64,000 nt of DNA from an uncultured Lachnospiraceae bacterium. Lineage in GTDB: Bacteria > Bacillota > Clostridia > Lachnospirales > Lachnospiraceae. The DNA is taken from assembly GCA_947176505.1 (NCBI GenBank), contig CAMWQW010000019.1:1-64000 (forward strand), in the 5' to 3' direction. Every line of letters begins with the position of its first letter. Position 1 is the stretch's first letter. Both the position numbers and the translations under genes were made by a program. The notes under the pieces are model-generated. The model had not been told where the DNA came from, did not search any database, and worked only from the letters and a program-made list of their open reading frames with translations. Positions 7,162-15,485 of this stretch are shown here, in pieces.

Positions 7162-9018
7162 CTATTCCGGTATTCTAAGCACCTGTCCTACACGCAGCAT
7201 ATCGCTTGTCAGCCCATTCAGATTTTTGATATCGTCCACCGTCGTACCAAATCGGTTCGCAAGAAGCCATAGCGTATCTCCGGGACGAACAGTGTATAAG
7301 AAATACTGTGAGCTTTGTGACACCGGTATCCTAAGCACCTGTCCGATGCTTAAATTATCACTCGTAAGCCCGTTTGCCTGCTTGATGGCATCTACTGTTG
7401 TACCGTACCGTTTGGCTAGAAGCCACAACGTATCTCCCGAACGAACGGTATGCACGATTACGTTCCCCGGATTAGGTGTCGGATTAGGTGTCGGATTAGG
7501 TGCCGGATTTGTGGGCGGCACATTCTGCCCGATTCCCTGATAAGTTCTGTACAAAGAATTCCATGTCGACGGACCTACTACTCCATCAGCCGCAAGTCCC
7601 ATCTGGCGCTGGAAAGCAACGACCGCCTCTCTTGTGTTATTTCCGAAAATACCATCCTGCCCCGGACTCGGAATCCCTGAATAGTATTCAGATATGACAT
7701 CCAGCAAATATTGTAACGTAATTACATCCTGCCCACGCGATCCCTGTCTGAGTATGGAGGACGGCGGAACCGTTCCGATGCCGAGCGATGTTCCTTCACT
7801 GTCTAACTCTGCCAGTCTGGTCACTGCCGTATAAAGGCTGGAAATCTTATACCATGTAGCTTTCCCTACAATACCGTCCGTCGCCAGATTAAAAATACTC
7901 TGAAACTTCGTTACCGCCGCCCGTGTACTGTCTCCGAATACTCCTGTCTCATCGGTAATTGTCGGGATTGCAGGATAATTTCTCCTGATTCTGTTCAAAT
8001 ACGTCTGTATTGTCTGCACATCCAGACCTGTACTTCCCATCTTAAGCGGCGTCCCCGGATAAGAAGTCACCATATTGCTGACTGCATTTGTTTCTGCAAT
8101 CTCTATATCATCCGGATAGTAATATCGCAATATTCTGATTGGGGTATATCCTTGATTTGCCAGCGTAACCGTCCCCCACTGTGATAACCCCGCACAATAC
8201 GATGTTGTCCCGTTACAAAAAGATGTGAAGTATGGAGCATTCTGTCCCTGTCTGCGGACATATTCATTAAAAATCTGATCAACGATGCGGCTGATAGACT
8301 CATAGATTGGTCTTCCGTAGACAAAGTACTGGTCGTATGCGGTGCTGTTCGTAATATCAAAATTATAGCCTTTTGCCCTATACCATTCCGTATATACCCT
8401 GTTTAATGCAAATGTAATAATAGCATAGATATTCGCTCTGAGAGCGGCTTCAGGCCACGTCGGATAGATTTCGCTGCTGGCAACATTTTTCACATAATCA
8501 GGAAAAGAAACCTGTATATTTGATGCCGCTGAATCCGGCGTACCCATATGAACCGTAATCGGGTTCGGAATCACCACCTGCCGCAGCACATACGGGGAAC
8601 CCATACTTCCTCTTGGTCCTTCCTGCTCACGTTCTCCGGTCATTGCCACTGCCGGAGCCCCCACCGAAATCTCTGTCTGTTCCCTGCTGCGCTGATTCTC
8701 CTGCATCGGGACAAGCGAAAGCGGAAGGACTGCCAGCTCTCCATCATAAATCGGAATATCCGTGACAAACAGCGTATTAAATCCCTCCGCCTGTGCAAGT
8801 ACATTATAAGTTACATACGGTGTCCCCGCAAAATTTTCGTTCTGTGAATAACTCTTGTCCACAGTCTCCAACGACACGCTTCTCGTCTCTCCGTTTTCGT
8901 CCGTTGTCAGCTCATAGACCCGATTCTGTTCATCATCCAAGACGCTGATCTGTACCCCGCTTAAGGGCACCGCGTCATGTGCCGTCCTAGCCTGCATCAT
9001 CAGATAGCCGATTGCCAT
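7162..9018 (-). CDS. SpoIID-domain lytic transglycosylase-like protein with two PG-binding and two LysM domains
   Basis: A 618-residue protein without an obvious signal peptide. Domains in order: an N-terminal beta domain (1-105) like a carboxypeptidase-regulatory domain; a SpoIID-like region (about 165-310); PG_binding_1 repeats at about 325-390 and 425-490; a Pro-Asn linker; and LysM repeats at about 521-565 and 575-617. SpoIID family landmarks are clear: VASSEIYPTWPEAALRAN with the likely catalytic Glu183, the STAYDQ segment and the closing GLSQWG...ILRYYYP. SpoIID cleaves glycan strands during engulfment; this larger relative probably acts on spore or cell-wall glycan. The absence of a signal peptide fits a mother-cell spore protein. 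A sigma-K-like promoter lies upstream (9073-9100). A shorter paralogue is at 31211-32488. Confidence 0.88.
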   Translation of the reverse strand: MAIGYLMMQARTAHDAVPLSGVQISVLDDEQNRVYELTTDENGETRSVSLETVDKSYSQNENFAGTPYVTYNVLAQAEGFNTLFVTDIPIYDGELAVLPLSLVPMQENQRSREQTEISVGAPAVAMTGEREQEGPRGSMGSPYVLRQVVIPNPITVHMGTPDSAASNIQVSFPDYVKNVASSEIYPTWPEAALRANIYAIITFALNRVYTEWYRAKGYNFDITNSTAYDQYFVYGRPIYESISRIVDQIFNEYVRRQGQNAPYFTSFCNGTTSYCAGLSQWGTVTLANQGYTPIRILRYYYPDDIEIAETNAVSNMVTSYPGTPLKMGSTGLDVQTIQTYLNRIRRNYPAIPTITDETGVFGDSTRAAVTKFQSIFNLATDGIVGKATWYKISSLYTAVTRLAELDSEGTSLGIGTVPPSSILRQGSRGQDVITLQYLLDVISEYYSGIPSPGQDGIFGNNTREAVVAFQRQMGLAADGVVGPSTWNSLYRTYQGIGQNVPPTNPAPNPTPNPTPNPGNVIVHTVRSGDTLWLLAKRYGTTVDAIKQANGLTSDNLSIGQVLRIPVSQSSQYFLYTVRPGDTLWLLANRFGTTVDDIKNLNGLTSDMLRVGQVLRIPE

Positions 9019-9072
9019 AATTCATTCTCCTTCATAGACATAATCATTTCATACTAGCAGTTTGATATGTTA

Positions 9073-9100
9073 TAAAGTATGAAGGAACCCCGCAGTCAGT
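9073..9100 (-). promoter_or_regulatory. possible sigma-K promoter of the SpoIID-LysM gene
   Basis: On the minus strand an AC dinucleotide (9099-9100) is followed 17 bases later by CATACTTTA (9073-9081), which fits the sigma-K pattern AC-N17-CATANNNTA. The element lies about 55 bases before the ATG, with GAAGGAGAATGA as ribosome site. The pattern is short and can occur by chance in AT-rich DNA. Confidence 0.4.
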
Positions 9101-9133
9101 GACACTCTTAACATAAAATATTATTTCACCCAT

Positions 9134-9214
9134 GGAAGAATGCCAAAGCATTCTTCCAGACATGAAGTGGTACTAAGGTTGTGCTTTTTACAACCTTAGT
9201 ACCACTTCATGTCT
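9134..9214. repeat. compound double-hairpin element with a perfect 25-bp stem
   Basis: Two adjacent inverted repeats. The first pairs GGAAGAATGC (9134-9143) with GCATTCTTCC (9148-9157). The second is a perfect 25-bp stem, 9158-9182 with 9190-9214, around a 7-base loop GCTTTTT. It begins 2 bases beyond the stop codon of the gene at 9217-10935. There is no T-tract after the stem on the minus strand. A related but decayed element occurs at 50801-50899, also next to a stop codon. Confidence 0.8.
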
Positions 9215-9216
9215 TG

Positions 9217-10935
9217 TTACTGTACCACTCCGTTTCCGCCTCTCGTCCACATGATATTCTGGCTGATCATCTGGTCGATATCCATACCGATAATCTCGGA
9301 TGCTCTCGTTTTCGCCACCGCCTCATTGGCAGTTCCGAGATTCTTATAGATATAATAAGCCGGCTTCTTGTTGCCGTTTAAATCATATAATCCAAGCGCT
9401 AAATGGCTCTCCATCTCATGGGCATCATCCGTCTGTCTAAACAGCATAAACGCATCTACATCAGGAAGTGAAGCCGCCTTCAGATAACCGTAAGCTACCG
9501 ATGCCTCCTGCTTATCATCCCCAAAACTGGACGTATACCCGATTTCCGCAAGAGAAATACTTCTCACATCACCGCTTGGACTTAAAAATTGCGGCTGATG
9601 CATATAATTAATCAAAATATCTATATTCTGCATCGTAATATACGGTGTCGAAATACTATTCTGCACCCATACTGCCGGACCGTTCCATGCATACGGATCA
9701 TATAACGGAGAATTGTACGGATGATAGGAAAGCCCCCAGTCTATATTGCCCTCTCTGTTGATATAATAGTTAAACTGATCAAGATATTCCTTAGCCAAAA
9801 AGCTTCCGGGGTTTGACTTTCTGTTCCATTCCTGATCGATGGAGTTGTAAATACGTACATTGGCATTCTGACTCTTCATCTCATTGTAGATAATACGAAA
9901 AGCCTTTACATAAATATTTACATTATAATCCAATGAAGTGGAGCTGGTGTACCACCATGAAGTTCTCGCATTCACTTCGTTACCGATAATCCAATTATCC
10001 ACCTGCCCGCAGCCCGCCTGCCCTGAATAACGCTGACCGAGAAAGGCGCCTATTGCTTTTAAATGCTCGGTTCCTACTGAATCTGCAACATTCAAAGCAT
10101 ACCCCGGACAGTTACCACCCTGCGCCATCGGATGAACAAGATGCTGTGTATACTGGCTTCTGCCTCCGTTTAACAGCACCATAGTGACCTGCATACCGTA
10201 TGCATTGAAGCTCTTAATCATGGAATCGAATTTCGTCACCATTCCATTATTGAAGTACCATGTCTGTCCGTTATATTCAAAGGGAATCGCTCCGGGAACA
10301 GTCGCATCGACACAAATATCGTCAACATACATATTGTATACAACCTGTGAGACACCTAAATCCTGCAATTCCTCCTTGGAAGCCTTCGTAAGATCCGGAA
10401 GAATGCCTTTGATTCCCGCCGGTCTGCGCGATGATGTATGTGACGCAATCGCCTCCGGATTGGTAATATAATGTTCGTCGCTGACCTGAACCATCTGACC
10501 GCCGCGCTTCACAGCAACAAGAAACTTGCGGCTCAGATTTGAATCCGCTGTATTGTAGCCCAAGGGGAAACTCGCCGCGACCGAAGTCCCTGCATCAACT
10601 ACCGCCACCACTTTACCGACTGGTCCGTCTTGATAAACCTCATCGGCATAGATATAATATTTACCGTCATCGCTCGATGGAACGCTTCCGGTGCTAAGCT
10701 GGCATACCACATCCGCTCCTGAAATCGTACAGGACTTAATTGCTACAGGACGTCCTGCCGCCTCCGCGTACAATATGTCACTCCCAAAAAGCACTCCGCA
10801 TATCATCAATACCGCTGTGAGTATCGCCATAGCAGCCGGCGCCTTTGTCCTTACTCTTCTTACCCGGTCTGTTCTTATAACCGTTCTGTCATTCTTTTGC
10901 TCTCTTTTGTCTCTCATCATACTCCCTACCACCAT
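9217..10935 (-). CDS. secreted TIM-barrel glycosidase-like protein (DUF5722 type)
   Basis: A 572-residue exported protein. A basic N-terminus precedes a long hydrophobic segment (APAAMAILTAVLMICGVLFG) ending near ILYAEAAG, a plausible signal peptidase site. A short beta domain (about 60-160) is followed by a glycosidase-like TIM barrel. Features of clan GH-A hydrolases are visible: WIIGNEVNARTSW, with Asn-Glu as the likely acid/base at the end of strand 4, and SLAEIGYTS, whose Glu could be the strand-7 nucleophile. I recall this family as DUF5722. The substrate is unknown. Two starts are possible, ATG 10935 and the double ATG at 10920/10917 after TAGGGAG. A striking double hairpin follows the stop codon. 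Confidence 0.8.
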   Translation of the reverse strand: MVVGSMMRDKREQKNDRTVIRTDRVRRVRTKAPAAMAILTAVLMICGVLFGSDILYAEAAGRPVAIKSCTISGADVVCQLSTGSVPSSDDGKYYIYADEVYQDGPVGKVVAVVDAGTSVAASFPLGYNTADSNLSRKFLVAVKRGGQMVQVSDEHYITNPEAIASHTSSRRPAGIKGILPDLTKASKEELQDLGVSQVVYNMYVDDICVDATVPGAIPFEYNGQTWYFNNGMVTKFDSMIKSFNAYGMQVTMVLLNGGRSQYTQHLVHPMAQGGNCPGYALNVADSVGTEHLKAIGAFLGQRYSGQAGCGQVDNWIIGNEVNARTSWWYTSSTSLDYNVNIYVKAFRIIYNEMKSQNANVRIYNSIDQEWNRKSNPGSFLAKEYLDQFNYYINREGNIDWGLSYHPYNSPLYDPYAWNGPAVWVQNSISTPYITMQNIDILINYMHQPQFLSPSGDVRSISLAEIGYTSSFGDDKQEASVAYGYLKAASLPDVDAFMLFRQTDDAHEMESHLALGLYDLNGNKKPAYYIYKNLGTANEAVAKTRASEIIGMDIDQMISQNIMWTRGGNGVVQ

Positions 10936-11004
10936 TCTGATTCTCTGTCTCTTTGGTTTATTATATCGGTAATTATTTCCTTTGACAAGGGAGAACTCCT
11001 ATTT

Positions 11005-11889
11005 CTACTCCGCCGGATTCACATGTACCATGATATGCTTAACCTTCGGAAAATTTTGCTCGATTGCATCATGGACATGTTCCGCAATGCCATGGGCATC
11101 CCGCAGCCTCATTTCACCGTTTACCCTGATTTCAATATCTACATAGATTTTATTGCCAAAGACACGCGTATGCAATAAATCGACTCCCTGCACACCATCC
11201 TGCCTAAGCGCACAATCTATAAGCATCGTTTCTACCTCTTCGTCACATGCTTTATCCACCATCTTATCTACCGCATCCATAAAGATTTCATAAGCCGCCT
11301 TTTCAATAAAAAAGCAAATGACCACACTGGCAATCGAGTCTAAAATGGGAAATCCCATTCTGGAGCCCGCAATACCAATCAATGCACCCACAGAGGACAA
11401 TGCATCGGAACGATGATGCCACGCGTCCGCCATAAGTGCACCCGAATCAATTTTCTTTGCATATACTTTCGTATACCGGTACATGCCTTCTTTGACAACA
11501 ATAGAGAGAACTGCCGCCGCCAGCGCCATCACGCCCGGCACCGTAAGATTTGCATAATTTCCTCCCGTTATCTTCTGCACCGCCGTGTATCCAATCCCCA
11601 AACCGGTGGCTGCCAAAACAGTTGCCAGCACAATCGCCGCCACACACTCCATCCGTTCATGCCCATAAGGGTGATCCTTATCTGATTCCTTACCTGATAT
11701 CTTGATACCGATAATGACCACGATTGTGCTGAACACGTCCGACGCCGAATGAATCGCATCCGAAATCATTGCTCCCGAATGAGCTATTACACCTGATGCC
11801 AGCTTAAGTATTGTAAGCGCCAAGTTAGCGATAATGCTGACTCTTGACACCCTCATTGCCACTTTTTCATATTCCTTTTCGCCTTGCAT
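11005..11889 (-). CDS. cation diffusion facilitator (CDF) metal exporter
   Basis: A CDF transporter of about 294 residues that exchanges divalent metal (Zn, Fe, Mn or Cd) for protons. The signature metal site motifs are present: HSGAMISDAIHSASDVFST in TM2, DKDHPYGHERME in the loop after TM3, and ALMADAWHHRSDALSSV in TM5. The cytosolic C-terminal domain ends with HIMVHVNP. The TM5 pattern H-x3-D together with DAIHSASD resembles the FieF/MamM group. The ATG at 11889 is preceded by AAGGGGAG about 13 bases upstream; longer in-frame starts up to 11985 exist and would overlap the neighbouring LysM gene. It is probably in the same transcription unit as that gene. Confidence 0.92.
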   Translation of the reverse strand: MQGEKEYEKVAMRVSRVSIIANLALTILKLASGVIAHSGAMISDAIHSASDVFSTIVVIIGIKISGKESDKDHPYGHERMECVAAIVLATVLAATGLGIGYTAVQKITGGNYANLTVPGVMALAAAVLSIVVKEGMYRYTKVYAKKIDSGALMADAWHHRSDALSSVGALIGIAGSRMGFPILDSIASVVICFFIEKAAYEIFMDAVDKMVDKACDEEVETMLIDCALRQDGVQGVDLLHTRVFGNKIYVDIEIRVNGEMRLRDAHGIAEHVHDAIEQNFPKVKHIMVHVNPAE

Positions 11890-11974
11890 TGAATTTCGAT
11901 TGCTCCCCTTGAAAAGATTATTCTTTACATTATACTTCTTCCCAATTCGAAAAGCAATCATGAGATGCCACCGT

Positions 11975-12979
11975 TCATCTACCATACTTCGAGGTCATCG
12001 TCTCTTTCTTCTCCTCCGGCTTTTCCATCGCCTTGTCTGCCAGATATGTAAGACATCCATCAACCCACGCCAAGGAATTGAACATGCCGTCTAATTCCCA
12101 CTCTTGGTCTTCCCAGATTGCCATATTGGAACCGTTGACGGAAGTATATGCCCCTATTCCGGGCTGCTCCTCAAAACTCGCCGTCACATAACGTACCGAA
12201 TCGTCTATACCCTCCTCCAAGTCAAAGCCGACAAACTCCGCCTGTATGTGTTCTGTCATCTTCATGCCTACGCACAGATACGCATACATAGATTCGTCAT
12301 ATCCATATTTGCTAAAGTCGATTTGATACCGACAGGAATACAGATAAATGTCCTCTCCTTTTACCGATTGATAATGTTCAAAAGAGAACTCGTCCATCTT
12401 TCCCGCATAGTTATCTTCAGCATACGCTTCCAGTCTCCTTATGCACGCCTCCCAATCAGAAGTCGTTCTGACCATCTCATCAGTCTTATCCTGCACAAGA
12501 CAGGCTATCTCGCCGTTTCCTGATAAACAAAAGTTGGCTCCGTTTTCCCCAAAATCTGAAACCCCTGCTGCGCTTCCGCTAGGCATGTAAAACTCATATC
12601 TCCACATGAAAATCCTTCCGTATGGGTTCTGCTTTTTAACGTAAACGCTGTTTCTTATTTCAAGGTATGTGCCCGGATAAATGATATCCGGATCTGATAT
12701 TGTCTCCTGATTATACATGACAATATCGCCGTAAAGACTGCCGTCTCCCCAAAATTCTTCGGCGATATCCCACAGACAGTCCCCCGGACGTACTTCATAT
12801 TCTATGCTCTCTTGTATTAATTCTATATAGTCTTCTTCCTGTCCTGCCTCAATCCGATCAGTCTTATATTCCGTACCTGTTGCCTGTACAGTCATTGCCG
12901 GCAGAAGGAGTGACACACCTACCCCTATGGATAATGCTAATGCGCAAGCAGGTCTCCTTTTTCTTCCCAATAATCCCAT
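11975..12979 (-). CDS. LysM-domain exported protein
   Basis: A protein of about 334 residues with a basic N-terminus and signal-like segment (ACALALSIGVGVSLLLPAMTVQATG). One LysM domain follows, YEVRPGDCLWDIAEEFWGDG through YPGTYLEIRN, which suggests peptidoglycan or chitin-like glycan binding. The remaining 220 residues are rich in aromatic and acidic residues and match no domain I know. I chose ATG 12979, with GGAG about 13 bases upstream. It overlaps the end of the upstream gene by 43 bases, so the two are probably translated together. The pairing with a membrane-anchored partner suggests an envelope function. Confidence 0.75.
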   Translation of the reverse strand: MGLLGRKRRPACALALSIGVGVSLLLPAMTVQATGTEYKTDRIEAGQEEDYIELIQESIEYEVRPGDCLWDIAEEFWGDGSLYGDIVMYNQETISDPDIIYPGTYLEIRNSVYVKKQNPYGRIFMWRYEFYMPSGSAAGVSDFGENGANFCLSGNGEIACLVQDKTDEMVRTTSDWEACIRRLEAYAEDNYAGKMDEFSFEHYQSVKGEDIYLYSCRYQIDFSKYGYDESMYAYLCVGMKMTEHIQAEFVGFDLEEGIDDSVRYVTASFEEQPGIGAYTSVNGSNMAIWEDQEWELDGMFNSLAWVDGCLTYLADKAMEKPEEKKETMTSKYGR

Positions 12980-13887
12980 ACGCCTTCGATATCTCCTAAC
13001 CACAGATTCGTCTGTAATTCCGCACATTCCTCGATTTCTCCCGCCGGTTCGGACAACTCATATCTCTCCCAGAACTGTGACTCTGTCCTGAAAGCTTCCA
13101 GTTCCTGTGCATCACAGCGTATCTCATAGAAATCTTCCTGCGGTTCATGGGCGCTGATATATTTAGGATCGATTGAAACACCGATAATAAATTCTTTGTT
13201 ATCCGTCACATAGAAGTACGGCTGGAATTCATAGTATGTATTCCACTCTTCATCGCTCTTTAAAAACCATGCAAGAAGTGTCTCCCTGTCTTCTTTCTCC
13301 TCCCCGAAAAAATCGTCGTACACCTCATTTGCTCTCTCCGCCCAGAACGCGGCAAACTCCTCGTCAAGACGCAGGATGTCCGGCAATTTATACTCTTCGC
13401 CTGTCAAAAGGTCAATATTCATGCCTCTCTTCGTCATACTGATATACCACACCGGATTTGCCGGAGCATATATTTCGTCATAGGACATGCTAAGCAGATA
13501 CTGGCTATGATATTTCACCGTACAATCCACGTCGCTGCAAAAGAGAGAATAGTGCTCCTTCTGGAGTTCTTTCACTTCGTCATTCGGCTCAAAATGCCAA
13601 TAATTCGTCCTGTCCATGGCTGCATCATACATCATGGCGTTAACTTCATCCTGTTTCTCACTATCAATGCCGTCAATCTCCGGATATTCTATCGTCAATA
13701 CGTCCCAATAGTCATATTCATCCGAATACTCCACATAATACTGCTGCATCTGCACCCTATAATCTTCATACCCTTTCGGAGGACGCATTACATACCAAAC
13801 GGACGCTGCACCTGCTGCCAATAAAATCAGAATGCCGGCAATGACCGTCGCTATCAATTTCCCCTTCTTTCTACTTTGTTCCTCCAT
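12937..13887 (-). CDS. membrane-anchored extracytoplasmic protein, unknown function
   Basis: A 316-residue protein with a basic start, a single N-terminal transmembrane segment (LIATVIAGILILLAAGAASVWYVM) and a large acidic, aromatic-rich outer domain. The region FQPYFYVTDNKEFIIGVSID bears a loose resemblance to the DUF3298/RsiV-type lysozyme-binding fold, but I would not assign it to that family from sequence alone. GGGGGAAG precedes the ATG. Its gene overlaps the LysM-domain gene by 43 bases, so the two products probably act together at the envelope. Confidence 0.7.
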   Translation of the reverse strand: MEEQSRKKGKLIATVIAGILILLAAGAASVWYVMRPPKGYEDYRVQMQQYYVEYSDEYDYWDVLTIEYPEIDGIDSEKQDEVNAMMYDAAMDRTNYWHFEPNDEVKELQKEHYSLFCSDVDCTVKYHSQYLLSMSYDEIYAPANPVWYISMTKRGMNIDLLTGEEYKLPDILRLDEEFAAFWAERANEVYDDFFGEEKEDRETLLAWFLKSDEEWNTYYEFQPYFYVTDNKEFIIGVSIDPKYISAHEPQEDFYEIRCDAQELEAFRTESQFWERYELSEPAGEIEECAELQTNLWLGDIEGVWDYWEEKGDLLAH

Positions 13888-13926
13888 TCCATTCTTCCCC
13901 CTTGTTCCATATATTTATACTTAACA

Positions 13927-15369
13927 TCAAAAATGTACCGGCACTGCCTTCATTGTCAACGGCTCCATACGATATTCCGGTAATGCATCTATCAGGCTCT
14001 CCAGTGCATATGCCGTGTTGTCCACTCTGTCATGGGCAAGCATCACTACTTCTCTTCTCCCACGCGCCGTATCCACTGCATTACATATCAGCTCCTCGGA
14101 AGAAGCAGTTTTCTTCGCCGCATCTCCCAAACTTGCATTCCAGTCATAATAAACAAATCCTCTTCTCTCCATCTCATCAATAATGTCCTGATATACCGCC
14201 TTATTATACGCATTCACGCTTCCTCCCGGAAAGCGGAAAAACTGCGCTTCCACCCCGGTAATCTCGTACACCGTATCATACGCTTTCTCAAAATCCTCCA
14301 GATAACTGTCCACGCTGGCATAAAGCTTCTGATAATCATGCACGTCACAGTGAATGCCGATTGTGTGTCCTTCTTCCGCAATGCGCTTTGCCGTCTCCGG
14401 ATATTTTCTTACATATTCCCCAATCACAAAAAATGTTGCCTTGATATTCTTTTCTTTCAAAACATCCAGCACCATATCCGTATATTCTTCAGACGGTCCG
14501 TCGTCAAACGTCAGATACATCGTCTTCGGATTCAAATAAAGATCGATTCCGTTGGCAATTCCCTCAGCAATCTGATCCCGATATTCCGCAGAACCTAATT
14601 TTTCACGCTCCGACTTATTAGATAGAAATCCCGTCTCAATAAGACACGCCGGCATTGTACTCTTACTTGTCACGCACAACTCCGGGTCTGATACCAGCTC
14701 TCTTCCGGTGCCTCCCGTTGCTCTTACCGTTTCCTGCTGTATCAACATTGCCAAACGCTTACTGTCAGTGGTCTCGTCACCTTCATCATACCACGTTTCT
14801 ATCCCTGCTACACTGTTATCTTCACAAGAATTTTGATGGATGCTGACATAAAGGCGGGCATTCCTGCTGTTCGCCATCTCCACTCTGTCAGCTTTATCAA
14901 TGTACTCATCACCTTTTCTTGCAAGTTCCGCACGATATCCCATCATTCTCAATTTCTGCATCACACGGTAAGCAATCTTCCTGTTAATATCTTTCTCCAC
15001 AATATCCCCGAAGACGCATCCGCCGTCCATGCCGCCGTGTCCGGGGTCTATGATGATCACGCGCTCCGCCTCTAGCCTTGCCCTCTCCTGTGCTTTATCC
15101 GTTATAAACAGTTGTCCGGAGGTTACTGCCTGCGCGATATCTGTTACATTTTTTTCATCCAGCAATATAGGCGTATCTGTTATTGCAGCATCTGTTGTCA
15201 CAGCCTCCGCTGCAATTACTTTGGACGCTTTTGCCGTCTGTACCGCCATCGTTATGGCAACGGTTATGATACACAGTACTGTCACAACCCACATCATTGT
15301 TCCAAGATACCCTCTGATTTCTTCTCTTCTTCTCTGTGCCCTGTATAAGCTTCTTGATCTTCCGTACAT
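13927..15369 (-). CDS. N-acetylmuramoyl-L-alanine amidase / polysaccharide deacetylase fusion
   Basis: A 480-residue bifunctional wall enzyme behind one N-terminal anchor (MMWVVTVLCIITVAITMAV). Residues 103-280 form an Amidase_3 zinc amidase: IIDPGHGG with His111, Glu125, SIHQNS with His178 and the catalytic Glu245 in LIETGFLSN. Residues 284-470 form a NodB-type deacetylase: YLTFDDGP, the zinc His pair in HTIGIHC, FRFPGGS, YYDWNAS and MLAHD. The amidase cuts the stem peptide from MurNAc; the deacetylase removes an acetyl group. A similar pairing in B. subtilis spores, CwlD plus PdaA acting one after the other, makes muramic-delta-lactam for the cortex, so a fused two-step enzyme is attractive. 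That role is inferred. GAGAGGAG precedes the ATG. Confidence 0.92.
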   Translation of the reverse strand: MYGRSRSLYRAQRRREEIRGYLGTMMWVVTVLCIITVAITMAVQTAKASKVIAAEAVTTDAAITDTPILLDEKNVTDIAQAVTSGQLFITDKAQERARLEAERVIIIDPGHGGMDGGCVFGDIVEKDINRKIAYRVMQKLRMMGYRAELARKGDEYIDKADRVEMANSRNARLYVSIHQNSCEDNSVAGIETWYDEGDETTDSKRLAMLIQQETVRATGGTGRELVSDPELCVTSKSTMPACLIETGFLSNKSEREKLGSAEYRDQIAEGIANGIDLYLNPKTMYLTFDDGPSEEYTDMVLDVLKEKNIKATFFVIGEYVRKYPETAKRIAEEGHTIGIHCDVHDYQKLYASVDSYLEDFEKAYDTVYEITGVEAQFFRFPGGSVNAYNKAVYQDIIDEMERRGFVYYDWNASLGDAAKKTASSEELICNAVDTARGRREVVMLAHDRVDNTAYALESLIDALPEYRMEPLTMKAVPVHF

Positions 15370-15409
15370 AAAAATGATGCTCCTCTCTCGTATCTGCTAA
15401 CAGCATAAA

Positions 15410-15485
15410 GGAAAGGTGCATCATAATTTCATCATTTTTGTAACATAGTTACATCAAAATTGCATCATTTTTGCATCATTTTGAA
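15410..15485. repeat. short ATGATGCAAAA-type repeats around a 15-bp palindrome
   Basis: Between the deacetylase fusion gene and the next gene, the minus strand carries several near-copies of ATGATGCAAAA. Within them lies the perfect palindrome TGTAAC-ATA-GTTACA (15439-15453). The palindrome is a candidate operator for the downstream gene (13927-15369); I cannot name a cognate regulator. Confidence 0.5.

Noticed and set aside
9158-9214. 25-bp stem as a rho-independent terminator
   Set aside because: The stem is AT/GC mixed and much longer than usual, and no T-tract follows on the minus strand. A repeat-element explanation fits better.
12104-14598. Several plus-strand open frames of 100-190 codons opposite the wall genes
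   Set aside because: No ribosome sites, odd composition and complete overlap with well-supported minus-strand genes.
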